Source: JAGLQQ01 sp043806135
GTDB lineage: Bacteria > Omnitrophota > Gorgyraeia > B26-G9
Direction of reading: 5' to 3'
Assembly: GCA_043806135.1 (NCBI GenBank)
Contig: JAZDHG010000083.1
Span: 1-50,249 of the forward strand
Length of the DNA: 50,249 bases
Shown here piece by piece: positions 8,137 to 14,438 of this stretch. The translations under genes and the position numbers were made by a program. The notes beneath the pieces are model-generated. The model worked only from the letters and a program-made list of their open reading frames with translations. It was not told the DNA's origin and searched no databases. The stretch's first letter is position 1. Every line of letters begins with the position of its first letter.

Positions 8137-8235
8137 ATGATGTTAGAGATAAGAGTGCTTTTAACTGGATTGTTTTTAGAGGGTTACAAGGATGTAAACC
8201 ATGAAAGTATAAAAAAACTGGACAAAATAAGTTAA
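8137..8235 (+). CDS. possible 32-aa small protein
   Basis: A short frame starting with two Met codons, preceded by GAGG at 8129-8132, and ending one base before a strong intrinsic terminator at 8236. The product would be slightly hydrophobic at the N-terminus (RVLLTGLFLEGY) and basic at the C-terminus. I do not recognise a family. The ribosome binding site and tightly placed terminator support a transcribed unit; the length is too small to be sure that it is translated. Confidence 0.35.
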   Translation: MMLEIRVLLTGLFLEGYKDVNHESIKKLDKIS

Positions 8236-8268
8236 AGCAATCTTCCTGAAGGGAGAGTGCTTTTTTTT
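8236..8268 (+). terminator. intrinsic terminator
   Basis: Stem AGCAATCTTCC / GGGAGAGTGCT (one mismatch and one G-U) with loop TGAA, followed directly by eight T. This is the clearest rho-independent terminator in the window and ends the transcript that contains lptD and/or the 32-aa ORF before the HAD gene. Confidence 0.85.
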
Positions 8269-8285
8269 CTTTAAAAAGGAGAATA

Positions 8286-9131
8286 ATGGTTAACAGAATC
8301 GCGGTAATATTTGATTTTGACGAGACTTTGGCTCCGGATTCAACAAGCAGTTTTTTAGAAGGGCTGGGAATTGATGTTGAAGATTTTTGGACAAACAAGG
8401 TCACGCCTATGTACAAAGAAAAAGGATGGGATCCGATCCCGGCTTATCTTTATAAGATGATTGAATTATCCGCAAGCGGTGATGAAAGGACCAGAATTAC
8501 CAAAGAAAAGCTGGCTGCTTTCGGCAAAGAGATAACTTTCTTTAACGGAGCGCATGCAATATTTAAAAAACTAAGGGCTGTGGCGCAGGAAGTTAATTCT
8601 AAAGTTGAAATTGAATTCTTTCTTTTGAGCAGCGGTATACGCGATATTTTAGTGAATAGCAGGATCGCAAAATATTTTAAGGATATCTGGGCTTGTGATT
8701 TCCATTATAATGAAAAAGGAGAGATCGCTTTTCCTAAGAACATTGTGAGTTTTACTGATAAAACGAGGTTTTTGTTTCAAATATCCAAAGGTATTTTCGG
8801 TCCGGATTCACGTTTTAAACCGTTTGAGGTGAACAAGAAAGTCGATTCATTGTATGTGCCTTTTAACCAGATGATAGTTATCGGAGACGGGCAGACCGAT
8901 ATCCCGCTTTTTTCACTGATCGATAAGCAAAAAGGCATTCCTATCGCGGTTTACGATCCGAATGATAAACGCAAATGGGGTAAAGCCTGGGAATTTGTGC
9001 AGGATGCCAGGGTCAAAAACGTTGTACCGGCTGATTACGGAAAGAAAAGCGCGCTGAACCATATGCTTGAGATGGCAGTTACCAAAATAGCCACAACGTT
9101 AAAAATAGCGGAAAGTGCCTATCATAGATAA
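8286..9131 (+). CDS. HAD-superfamily hydrolase
   Basis: A 281-residue cytoplasmic haloacid-dehalogenase-fold phosphatase. Motif I is FDFDETLAPDS, with nucleophile Asp10 and acid Asp12. Motif II is FLLSSGIRDIL, and motif IV is VIGDGQTDIPLF near residue 200. A helical cap of about 80 residues lies between motifs I and II. AAGGAG precedes the ATG at 8286. The family covers phosphoserine, sugar and nucleotide phosphatases and the substrate cannot be inferred. It is followed by a PilZ gene and a kinase, with no obvious shared pathway. Confidence 0.85.
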   Translation: MVNRIAVIFDFDETLAPDSTSSFLEGLGIDVEDFWTNKVTPMYKEKGWDPIPAYLYKMIELSASGDERTRITKEKLAAFGKEITFFNGAHAIFKKLRAVAQEVNSKVEIEFFLLSSGIRDILVNSRIAKYFKDIWACDFHYNEKGEIAFPKNIVSFTDKTRFLFQISKGIFGPDSRFKPFEVNKKVDSLYVPFNQMIVIGDGQTDIPLFSLIDKQKGIPIAVYDPNDKRKWGKAWEFVQDARVKNVVPADYGKKSALNHMLEMAVTKIATTLKIAESAYHR

Positions 9132-9154
9132 TTAAATCGGGGAAGAGACAGAAA

Positions 9155-9495
9155 ATGTCTGAGCGTAAATTTAAAAGAAGGCATTTAATTTATTATTTGA
9201 GAGTATATGATAGTAATGTCGGGGAATTAATCGGTATCTGGCAGATATCACTACGGACGGGATCATGCTTGTTAGCGAGGACCCCATAAAAACAGAGGTG
9301 GATTTTAATTTTAAGATGACTCTTTCTGCGGAGCTTGAAGGAAGCAGGGAGATTACTTTTGATGCCAGCAGCGTCTGGTGCCACAAGGACGTGAATCCTG
9401 ATTTTTACGCCACTGGTTTTAAGATCAGCAATATTGAGAATAAGGATATTGAGCTTATTAAAATCCTGATCGATTCTTTTGGGTTCCGGGATTAG
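9155..9495 (+). pseudogene. PilZ-domain protein, single-base frameshift
   Basis: Two frames together give one PilZ domain, the cyclic-di-GMP receptor fold. Frame one starts at ATG 9155 (GGGAAGAG upstream) and encodes FKRRHLIYYLRVYDSNVGEL, with the RxxxR-type N-terminal motif. The frame is lost at about 9235-9236. Adding one T there restores GYLADITTDGIMLVSED, which holds the second PilZ motif (DITTDG), and the rest runs to the stop at 9495. The downstream frame alone could only start at 9265, inside the domain. The lesion is either a real recent inactivation or a base lost in sequencing or assembly; the protein sequence is otherwise undamaged. Joined length is about 113 residues. Confidence 0.8.
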
Positions 9496-9513
9496 TATCC
9501 TGAGGGGTGTTGT

Positions 9514-10017
9514 ATGAATATAACGTTGATCGGGATGCCAGGAGCAGGTAAAAGCAGTATTGGACGGACACTAGCCTCAAAATTGGGGTTTGATTTTCTT
9601 GATACAGATAATATTATTGAAAAAAGAGCTAAATTTAAACTGCAGAAGATAATTGATAAATACGGCGAAGCAACGTTCCTGGATATGGAACAACAGGCTG
9701 TAATCGGTTTAGGAAAAATCGATAATTGTGTTATTTGTCCCGGAGGAAGCGTAGTTTATTCACACAAGGCGATGAGTTTTTTAAAGGAAAACTCTGTGAT
9801 AGTTTTCCTTGAGGCTGACCTTGAATGCTTAAAAGAGCATATCTCTGACATCAGTACACGCGGTATTGTCGGCTTAAAAGGTAAAGACCTTGAGGATGTT
9901 TATCAGCAGAGGCGGTCTCTTTATGAAAAGTATGCGGATGTCACTCTGAAATTATCACAAGATTTGACTATCATGGAACACGTTGAGTGCATTATCAAAT
10001 CTCTTCCCTGTCCTTAA
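9514..10017 (+). CDS. aroK: shikimate kinase family protein
   Basis: A 167-residue P-loop kinase with shikimate-kinase architecture. Walker A GMPGAGKS is at residues 7-14, LDTDNIIE supplies the metal/substrate Asp, PGGSVV stands for the GGG substrate loop, TRGIVGL is the lid, and RRSLYEKYADVTL holds the late substrate Arg. The family phosphorylates shikimate in chorismate synthesis. However, the normal shikimate-binding Arg in the GExxFRxxE motif is Leu here (GEATFLDMEQ), and the glycine loop is PGGS instead of GGG. The substrate may therefore differ and the gene symbol is tentative. GAGGGGTG precedes the ATG. No other aro gene is nearby. Confidence 0.75.
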   Translation: MNITLIGMPGAGKSSIGRTLASKLGFDFLDTDNIIEKRAKFKLQKIIDKYGEATFLDMEQQAVIGLGKIDNCVICPGGSVVYSHKAMSFLKENSVIVFLEADLECLKEHISDISTRGIVGLKGKDLEDVYQQRRSLYEKYADVTLKLSQDLTIMEHVECIIKSLPCP

Positions 10018-10121
10018 CCTAACACTGAAAAGTCCTTAAGGCTTCTGCGAATTGTTTCAGACAGCAGGATTTTAGTAGAGCGGAAATCTTGATCTCTAAA
10101 TTAAAAAAAAGCATATAATTT

Positions 10122-10257
10122 CTTTGTTGCAAAACAACATAGCCGCACAGATAATCACAGATATTTTACTGATGATCGCAGAGTACTCGTCGATAATCTG
10201 CGATAATTTCGTGGCTTTAATTGGCGTTATTCTGTGCAGGACCGTGTTTGGTAACAG
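10122..10257 (+). repeat. dispersed 136-bp TIR repeat, copy B
   Basis: It contains GCACAGATAATCACAGAT, CTCGTCGATAATCTGCG and TTATTCTGTGCAGGACCGTGTTTGG in the same order as copy A (2376-2511). It opens TTTGTTGCAAAACAACA, a small hairpin, and closes GTAACAG; the ends are imperfect inverted repeats. It fills most of the gap between the shikimate-kinase-like gene and the next small gene. Confidence 0.75.
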
Positions 10258-10290
10258 GCCCATATTGACCTGAAAATAAATAGGGTGCAA

Positions 10291-10485
10291 ATGATTGAAT
10301 TTAAATGTCCGTATTGTGATAATCCTATTTTTGATGAGGAAGCACTTAATTGTCTTTACTGCGGCCGGAGTCTGGAACGTGATACCGGTTTCTTAAACCG
10401 TCTGCGGTATCCAGGGCCAAGAGGCATTTTTTTGCTGCTCGTAATACTTGTAGTTATAAGCTTTATTATGTTCATACTAAAATGA
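10291..10485 (+). CDS. small zinc-ribbon membrane protein
   Basis: A 64-residue protein with an N-terminal zinc ribbon (CPYC at about residues 6-9 and CLYC at 22-25) and one C-terminal membrane helix (IFLLLVILVVISFIMFIL). Probably a tail-anchored inner-membrane protein with a cytoplasmic zinc knuckle. A GTG two codons upstream (10285) is possible, but GGGTG at 10283-10287 works as ribosome binding site for the ATG at 10291. The function is unknown; such proteins are common but poorly studied. Confidence 0.65.
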   Translation: MIEFKCPYCDNPIFDEEALNCLYCGRSLERDTGFLNRLRYPGPRGIFLLLVILVVISFIMFILK

Positions 10486-10501
10486 TAGCGCAAAAGGTGT
10501 T

Positions 10502-10529
10502 TTGAAGTGCGAGAATTATTTGGTATAAT
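10502..10529 (+). promoter_or_regulatory. sigma70-type promoter for metF
   Basis: TTGAAG (10502-10507), 16-bp spacer and TATAAT (10524-10529) with an extended TGG. The metF start is about 40 bp further on. Confidence 0.6.
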
Positions 10530-10569
10530 ATCAGCAATACTCAAAAACCATAAAGAATAGATAAATATA

Positions 10570-11430
10570 ATGAAAATAATCCAGATACTTAAAACCCATG
10601 ACCAAGGGGCTTCTTTTGAATTCTTTCCGGCGCGCTCGGAAAAGGGTCGAAAATTATTGGTGAATATGATCGGAATATTAAAACAGTATAAACCCTTGTA
10701 TGCATCCATGACTTATGGGGCAGGCGGGGGTGACCAAAACCGCACTAAAGAGGCGGTTTCATTGCTTTTAGAAACCAAAGAGCTTGAGGTAATGCCGCAT
10801 TTAACTTGTTTGGGGGCCCGATGCAATGCGATAAAGGATATACTTGATGAATACAAGGCTAAAGGGATAGAAAACATTATGGCATTAAGAGGAGATCCCC
10901 CGGAGGGAGTTACTGGTTTTGATTTTACACAGAAGGATTTTTCTTATGCGGTTGATCTGGTTAAGACCATAAAAGACTACGGTCACTTCTGCATCGGTGT
11001 TGCTGTATATCCGGAAGGACATGTCGAAGCGGTATCTTTAGAACAAGACCTGGAGCATACGAAGCAGAAAATTGACGCCGGTGCTGATTTTGCGGTTACG
11101 CAGATGTTTTTTGATAATAAACATTATTACTCTTTGGTAGACCGTATGCATAAAAATGGAATAGATATTCCGGTTTTGCCGGGTATTTTACCGCTTACTG
11201 ATGTAGAGAAAGTGAAGCAGTTCGCTTCGATTTGCCGGGCGACTATTCCAAAGCGTATTGAAAAAAAAATGCAGTGCTGCATAGGACAGCCCCAAGAAAT
11301 GGAAAAGATCGGGATTGATTTTACAATAGAACAATGCCGCCAGCTTATAAAAAATGGAATCAAGCGGCTGCATTTTTTTACTTTAAATAAACCGCAGATT
11401 ATTACCAGGATACTTGATGCAATAAAATGA
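10570..11430 (+). CDS. metF: 5,10-methylenetetrahydrofolate reductase
   Basis: MetF reduces methylene-tetrahydrofolate to methyl-tetrahydrofolate in the cytoplasm, using FAD and a reductant. The 286-residue protein is a TIM barrel of standard length. It shows the catalytic Glu region SFEFFPARSEKGR, TYGAGGGDQNRT (folate/FAD contacts), HLTCLGA, ALRGDPPEG and DFAVTQMFFDN. The methyl group feeds the MetH-type corrinoid enzyme encoded at 45167, so with the 41916-47880 operon it completes the methyl branch. It has its own promoter and sits apart from the other folate genes. No MetV-like zinc partner is seen beside it, which leaves the electron donor open. Confidence 0.95.
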   Translation: MKIIQILKTHDQGASFEFFPARSEKGRKLLVNMIGILKQYKPLYASMTYGAGGGDQNRTKEAVSLLLETKELEVMPHLTCLGARCNAIKDILDEYKAKGIENIMALRGDPPEGVTGFDFTQKDFSYAVDLVKTIKDYGHFCIGVAVYPEGHVEAVSLEQDLEHTKQKIDAGADFAVTQMFFDNKHYYSLVDRMHKNGIDIPVLPGILPLTDVEKVKQFASICRATIPKRIEKKMQCCIGQPQEMEKIGIDFTIEQCRQLIKNGIKRLHFFTLNKPQIITRILDAIK

Positions 11431-11534
11431 ATAGCCAGGACTTGATACCGCGTATTGATGAAACAGTGCTTGTGCTCTCCACGGAGATCATGGTGGTCAT
11501 AAATGCAGTGCGCAGAGTTAGTAAGAGAAGCTGA
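11427..11534 (+). CDS. possible 35-aa ORF overlapping metF
   Basis: An ATG overlaps the metF stop (ATGA) and opens a 35-codon frame encoding roughly IPRIDETVLVLSTEIMVVIN and a basic tail. The 4-bp overlap is the usual sign of translational coupling, but the product matches no family I know and codon evidence is thin. The remainder of 11535-11774 holds no gene, only the pilin promoter. Confidence 0.25.
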   Translation: MNSQDLIPRIDETVLVLSTEIMVVINAVRRVSKRS

Positions 11535-11692
11535 TTAGAAGCAGAAACCTTTGCTTATTCAGGTAGTCAAAAAAGTTGGTATGCAGACAATGCAAAGCTC
11601 ATTAAGGCAATTATATGGCTGCGGCTTGATTGATTTGGAATATATGGCAGATAAAATGATTTAACAATTTGCCTTGATTTAGTTTGCGTTTC

Positions 11693-11721
11693 TTGACTAA
11701 AATTTTAAATAATGGTATAAT
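11693..11721 (+). promoter_or_regulatory. strong sigma70-type promoter for the pilin gene
   Basis: TTGACT (11693-11698), 17-bp spacer and perfect TATAAT (11716-11721) with an extended TGG. The start codon follows about 50 bp downstream. Confidence 0.75.
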
Positions 11722-11774
11722 TAATATAGACTTTATAAAAGATTTAAATTATGGCTGAGTTTCTGGGGGGGTAA

Positions 11775-12179
11775 ATGCTTAAAAATAAAGGTTTTACACT
11801 TGTTGAGCTTCTTATTGTCGTAATTGTAATCGGAATTCTTGTAAGTCTGGCTGTGCCTAATTATATGGCCAGCATAGAAAAAACAAAGGCTGGTAAAGCC
11901 AAGCAGAGTTTACAGGCTATTCGATCTTCTGAGACCTGGTACAGGGCGCATATGGACCAATATACTGCAGATATACCGAGTTTAGAGGAGTGGGGTCTGC
12001 CTATAAATCCGATCCTGTCTGATACGGATTGGGAGTATACGGTTGATACGGCTGGAGCGATAGACCTGCTGTTAAGAGCTACCCGTGAGGATGGGCCATA
12101 TGCAGGTGAGTCTATAACAATGGATGAGGAGGGGAGATTGGGTATTTCAGCAGCTGGAATTCCTTGGCTGGTAAAATAG
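11775..12179 (+). CDS. type IV pilin / type II secretion pseudopilin
   Basis: A 134-residue class III signal-peptide protein. The leader MLKNKG is cut before Phe7 by prepilin peptidase, and the mature helix begins FTLVELLIVVIVIGILVSLA, with Glu at mature position 5, as in PilA/PulG/GspG. The C-terminal globular part (about 35-134) contains the ETWYRAHMDQYTADIPSLEE region common in environmental pilins. A monocistronic unit is likely: a strong promoter at 11693 and a terminator at 12216 bracket it. High expression and the lack of nearby assembly genes fit a major or accessory pilin assembled by machinery encoded elsewhere. GGGGGGGT precedes the ATG. Confidence 0.9.
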   Translation: MLKNKGFTLVELLIVVIVIGILVSLAVPNYMASIEKTKAGKAKQSLQAIRSSETWYRAHMDQYTADIPSLEEWGLPINPILSDTDWEYTVDTAGAIDLLLRATREDGPYAGESITMDEEGRLGISAAGIPWLVK

Positions 12180-12215
12180 AGTTTGTTTCTGCAAAATTTG
12201 AAACAGGGTTAAAAA

Positions 12216-12239
12216 GCAACTTTTATAAGTTGTTTTTTT
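12216..12239 (+). terminator. intrinsic terminator of the pilin gene
   Basis: CAACTT / AAGTTG stem with a TTAT loop followed by seven T, 37 bp after the pilin stop. Confidence 0.8.
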
Positions 12240-12336
12240 ATGGGCTGTGCAATAGCTTTTAAAATTGTCTTGAAAAATAGTTTTTGTTTATGCTAATCTG
12301 TGTGTATAATAAATCATTTTAAAGATAAGAGCTTTA

Positions 12337-12930
12337 ATGAAAAGAACTTTTAATTCCATAATTCTGATAAGCTGTTTTTTGCTGTTGGACGCGTATTGTT
12401 TTAGCAGCAGCTCTTTTGCTGCAAATGCAAAAGACAGAGAAAATGATAAGTTACGCTATGATGCTGACAGTCAATATTTAAATTTAGGAGTAAAAGAAGT
12501 TCTTAGCGGAGATATGATCCGCTTGGAAAATGGTGAAATTTTGCGGCTTATTGGAGTGGATACTCCTGAGGTGACCGAGGGGAATAAACTTCAGTTTGAT
12601 GCAAAAGTTTCCGGTATACCCATCGAAGTTTTAAAGGTCATGGGAAATGAAGCAAAGTGTTTTATTGAAAAGCTTATTGATGGGAAAAAGGTCAGGGTTG
12701 AATTTGACAAAAAAAGGAACAATAATTACGGAGAGCTGTTAGGATATATTTTTATTAGTCCAGATAAACATGATGAGGAAGAAGTATTTCTTAATGCTGA
12801 AGTTATAAAAAGCGGGTATACTTATAAGATCGATACTACTCCCAACGGCAGATATATGAGTTTATTTGAAAAGCTGCATGGATATGCAAAAGCGCAAAGC
12901 TCTCAGTTATGGCAGCAGTGGCGAAGGTAG
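12337..12930 (+). CDS. secreted thermonuclease-like (SNase) protein
   Basis: A 197-residue staphylococcal-nuclease-fold protein. The N-terminal signal peptide has a hydrophobic core ISCFLLLDAYCF. The OB-fold core from about residue 48 contains GDMIRLENGEILRLIGVDTPE (part of the metal and phosphate site), then AKCFIEKLIDGKKVRVEFD and NYGELLGYIF, and ends SLFEKLHGYAKAQ. The family cleaves DNA and RNA outside the cytoplasm with calcium. The catalytic Arg of RLIGVDTPE is present; I could not place the second catalytic Arg with certainty, so activity is probable but not proven. A possible TATAAT lies at 12305-12310 with a poor -35. Confidence 0.85.
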   Translation: MKRTFNSIILISCFLLLDAYCFSSSSFAANAKDRENDKLRYDADSQYLNLGVKEVLSGDMIRLENGEILRLIGVDTPEVTEGNKLQFDAKVSGIPIEVLKVMGNEAKCFIEKLIDGKKVRVEFDKKRNNNYGELLGYIFISPDKHDEEEVFLNAEVIKSGYTYKIDTTPNGRYMSLFEKLHGYAKAQSSQLWQQWRR

Positions 12931-13145
12931 GCGGATAGAAGGATGCTTGTAAATGAAATTCTGGTTGAAAAGAAATACTGAAAATGGTAAGCTTTTTTCA
13001 AGCTGATTGGGCAATTGATTAGATAAGACTTTTTAAAAGAAATCTTGGTTTGATGTTATTTAGGTATTTAAAAATTGCTTAATTTTTAAATTATAACATA
13101 TTGTAAATAAATATGTTATATAATTTTTTTTGTTTTTACCCCTCC

Positions 13146-13174
13146 TTGACAGACATGTCTTATTATGATATACT
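13146..13174 (+). promoter_or_regulatory. strong orphan sigma70-type promoter
   Basis: Perfect TTGACA (13146-13151), 17-bp spacer and TATACT (13169-13174) with an extended TGA. No start codon with a ribosome binding site follows before the terminator at 13341. The region 12931-13145 upstream is AT-rich with nothing recognisable. Confidence 0.75.
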
Positions 13175-13180
13175 TACATT

Positions 13181-13377
13181 GAATTAAATAAAATAAATAT
13201 TGGATAGATCCCTAAAGAATCAACCTTTTTTTATTTAACTATTTTAATATCATATATTTATATTAATTTTTTGATCATATAAAAATTCATCAATAATTTA
13301 GGCAAAGGTGTATGTTTTAGGATGCTTTTGACTGCTTCTAACAGGTTTTTGTTTGTGAATAAACCTGTCTTTTTTTA
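13181..13377 (+). ncRNA. candidate small RNA (~195 nt) or attenuated leader
   Basis: A strong promoter at 13146-13174 and an intrinsic terminator at 13341-13377 bracket about 195 nt with no plausible coding frame. The 5' part is very AT-rich; the part from about 13298 is more structured. I do not recognise a known family such as 6S, SRP or tmRNA. The alternative is a regulated leader of the following NIF3-like/dnaG/rpoD operon, with the terminator as attenuator; a second possible promoter at 13416-13444 argues for an independent RNA. Confidence 0.5.
13341..13377 (+). terminator. intrinsic terminator
   Basis: ACAGGTTT (13341-13348) pairs with AAACCTGT (13361-13368) and is followed by CT and a T-run. 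It lies 105 bp before the NIF3-like gene. Confidence 0.8.
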
Positions 13378-13415
13378 TTTTGGGGGACTGGGGCTGAGTA
13401 AAAAGAGAGCGCTGT

Positions 13416-13444
13416 TTTACTGATAAATAAGTTATGTGTATTAA
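13416..13444 (+). promoter_or_regulatory. possible promoter of the NIF3-like/dnaG/rpoD operon
   Basis: TTTACT, 17-bp spacer and TATTAA between the terminator at 13341 and the GTG start at 13482. It is weaker than the other promoters listed here. Confidence 0.35.
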
Positions 13445-13481
13445 TAATATTTAAAATAACTTTTAACTAAGGGGAGAGAGA

Positions 13482-14438
13482 GTGAAACTAAAAAAACTTT
13501 ATGAAATGGTAATCGAAAAAGGAATAGAACAGGATCCTCGCGGCAAAGCGTGTGTAAAAAAGGAACTGCTGAGAATTAAAAAGCAGTATGACGCACTAAC
13601 AAAGGCGGAAAAAGAGGAGTTTGATACTGAGAGGCTGACAAATCCTTATAGCGATACGAGAATACTCCAAGGTACTGGCAACGAGGAGATCAAAAAGGTT
13701 CTCCTGGGAATTGATATTGATGTTGCTGAAGTGCTTTTAGCGGATAGGCTTAATGAAAAAGGCAGGAAAATTGATCTGATTATCTCTCATCATCCTGAGG
13801 GCAGAGCTCTTGCCGCACTTTATCAGGTTATGTATATGCAAACAGATATTGCGCATTTAAAGGGTGTGCCGATCACAATAGCTGAGAACCTGATGAATAA
13901 GCGCATTAACGAGATTGAACGCAGGCTGCTTACGGCCAATCATAATAAAACATCTGATGCGGCAAAACTATTGGGTATCCCGCTTATATGTATCCATACT
14001 CCGGCAGATAACTATGTGGCAACTTATTTGCAAACGCTTATAGATAAGAAAAACCCGGATACTGTCGGCGAAGTGTGGGAGATTCTAAAAGAAATTCCTG
14101 AGTATAAAATGGCAGTGAAAAACAATGCCGGACCGAAAATAATCAGCGGGAACAATAGCTCACGCTGCGGAAAAGTGTTTGTCGATATGACCGGAGGCAC
14201 CGAAGGTTCAAAGGATATTTTTAAGAATTTAGCTCAGGCCGGGATAGGAACCGTTGTGTGCATGCATTTGAGCGAAGATCATCTTAAAAAGGCAAAGGGA
14301 GAACATATGAATGCGGTTATAGCAGGACACATATCCTCAGATGCTTTAGGGCTGAATTTATTATTGGATTCAATTGAAAAAAAACAAAAACTTGATGTGG
14401 TTGAATGTTCTGGGTTTACACGTATTAAAAGGAAATGA
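13482..14438 (+). CDS. NIF3-like (NGG1p-interacting factor 3) family protein
   Basis: A 318-residue member of the NIF3/DUF34 family, a dinuclear-metal fold of uncertain biochemical role. The signature metal-binding segment is DLIISHHPEG near residue 100, and a C-terminal His/Asp-rich part (HMNAVIAGHISSDALG) supplies further ligands. About 65 N-terminal residues are helical and charged, an extension also seen in some uncultured-bacterium homologues. The GTG at 13482 has GGGGAGAGAGA in front. The stop overlaps the dnaG start by 4 bp, placing it in an operon with primase and the main sigma factor. Confidence 0.8.
   Translation: MKLKKLYEMVIEKGIEQDPRGKACVKKELLRIKKQYDALTKAEKEEFDTERLTNPYSDTRILQGTGNEEIKKVLLGIDIDVAEVLLADRLNEKGRKIDLIISHHPEGRALAALYQVMYMQTDIAHLKGVPITIAENLMNKRINEIERRLLTANHNKTSDAAKLLGIPLICIHTPADNYVATYLQTLIDKKNPDTVGEVWEILKEIPEYKMAVKNNAGPKIISGNNSSRCGKVFVDMTGGTEGSKDIFKNLAQAGIGTVVCMHLSEDHLKKAKGEHMNAVIAGHISSDALGLNLLLDSIEKKQKLDVVECSGFTRIKRK

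Noticed and set aside
13181..13340. 6S RNA, tmRNA or riboswitch in the gap before the NIF3-like gene
   Set aside because: No long bubble-hairpin, alanyl acceptor or known aptamer core was visible, so it is listed only as an unassigned RNA candidate.
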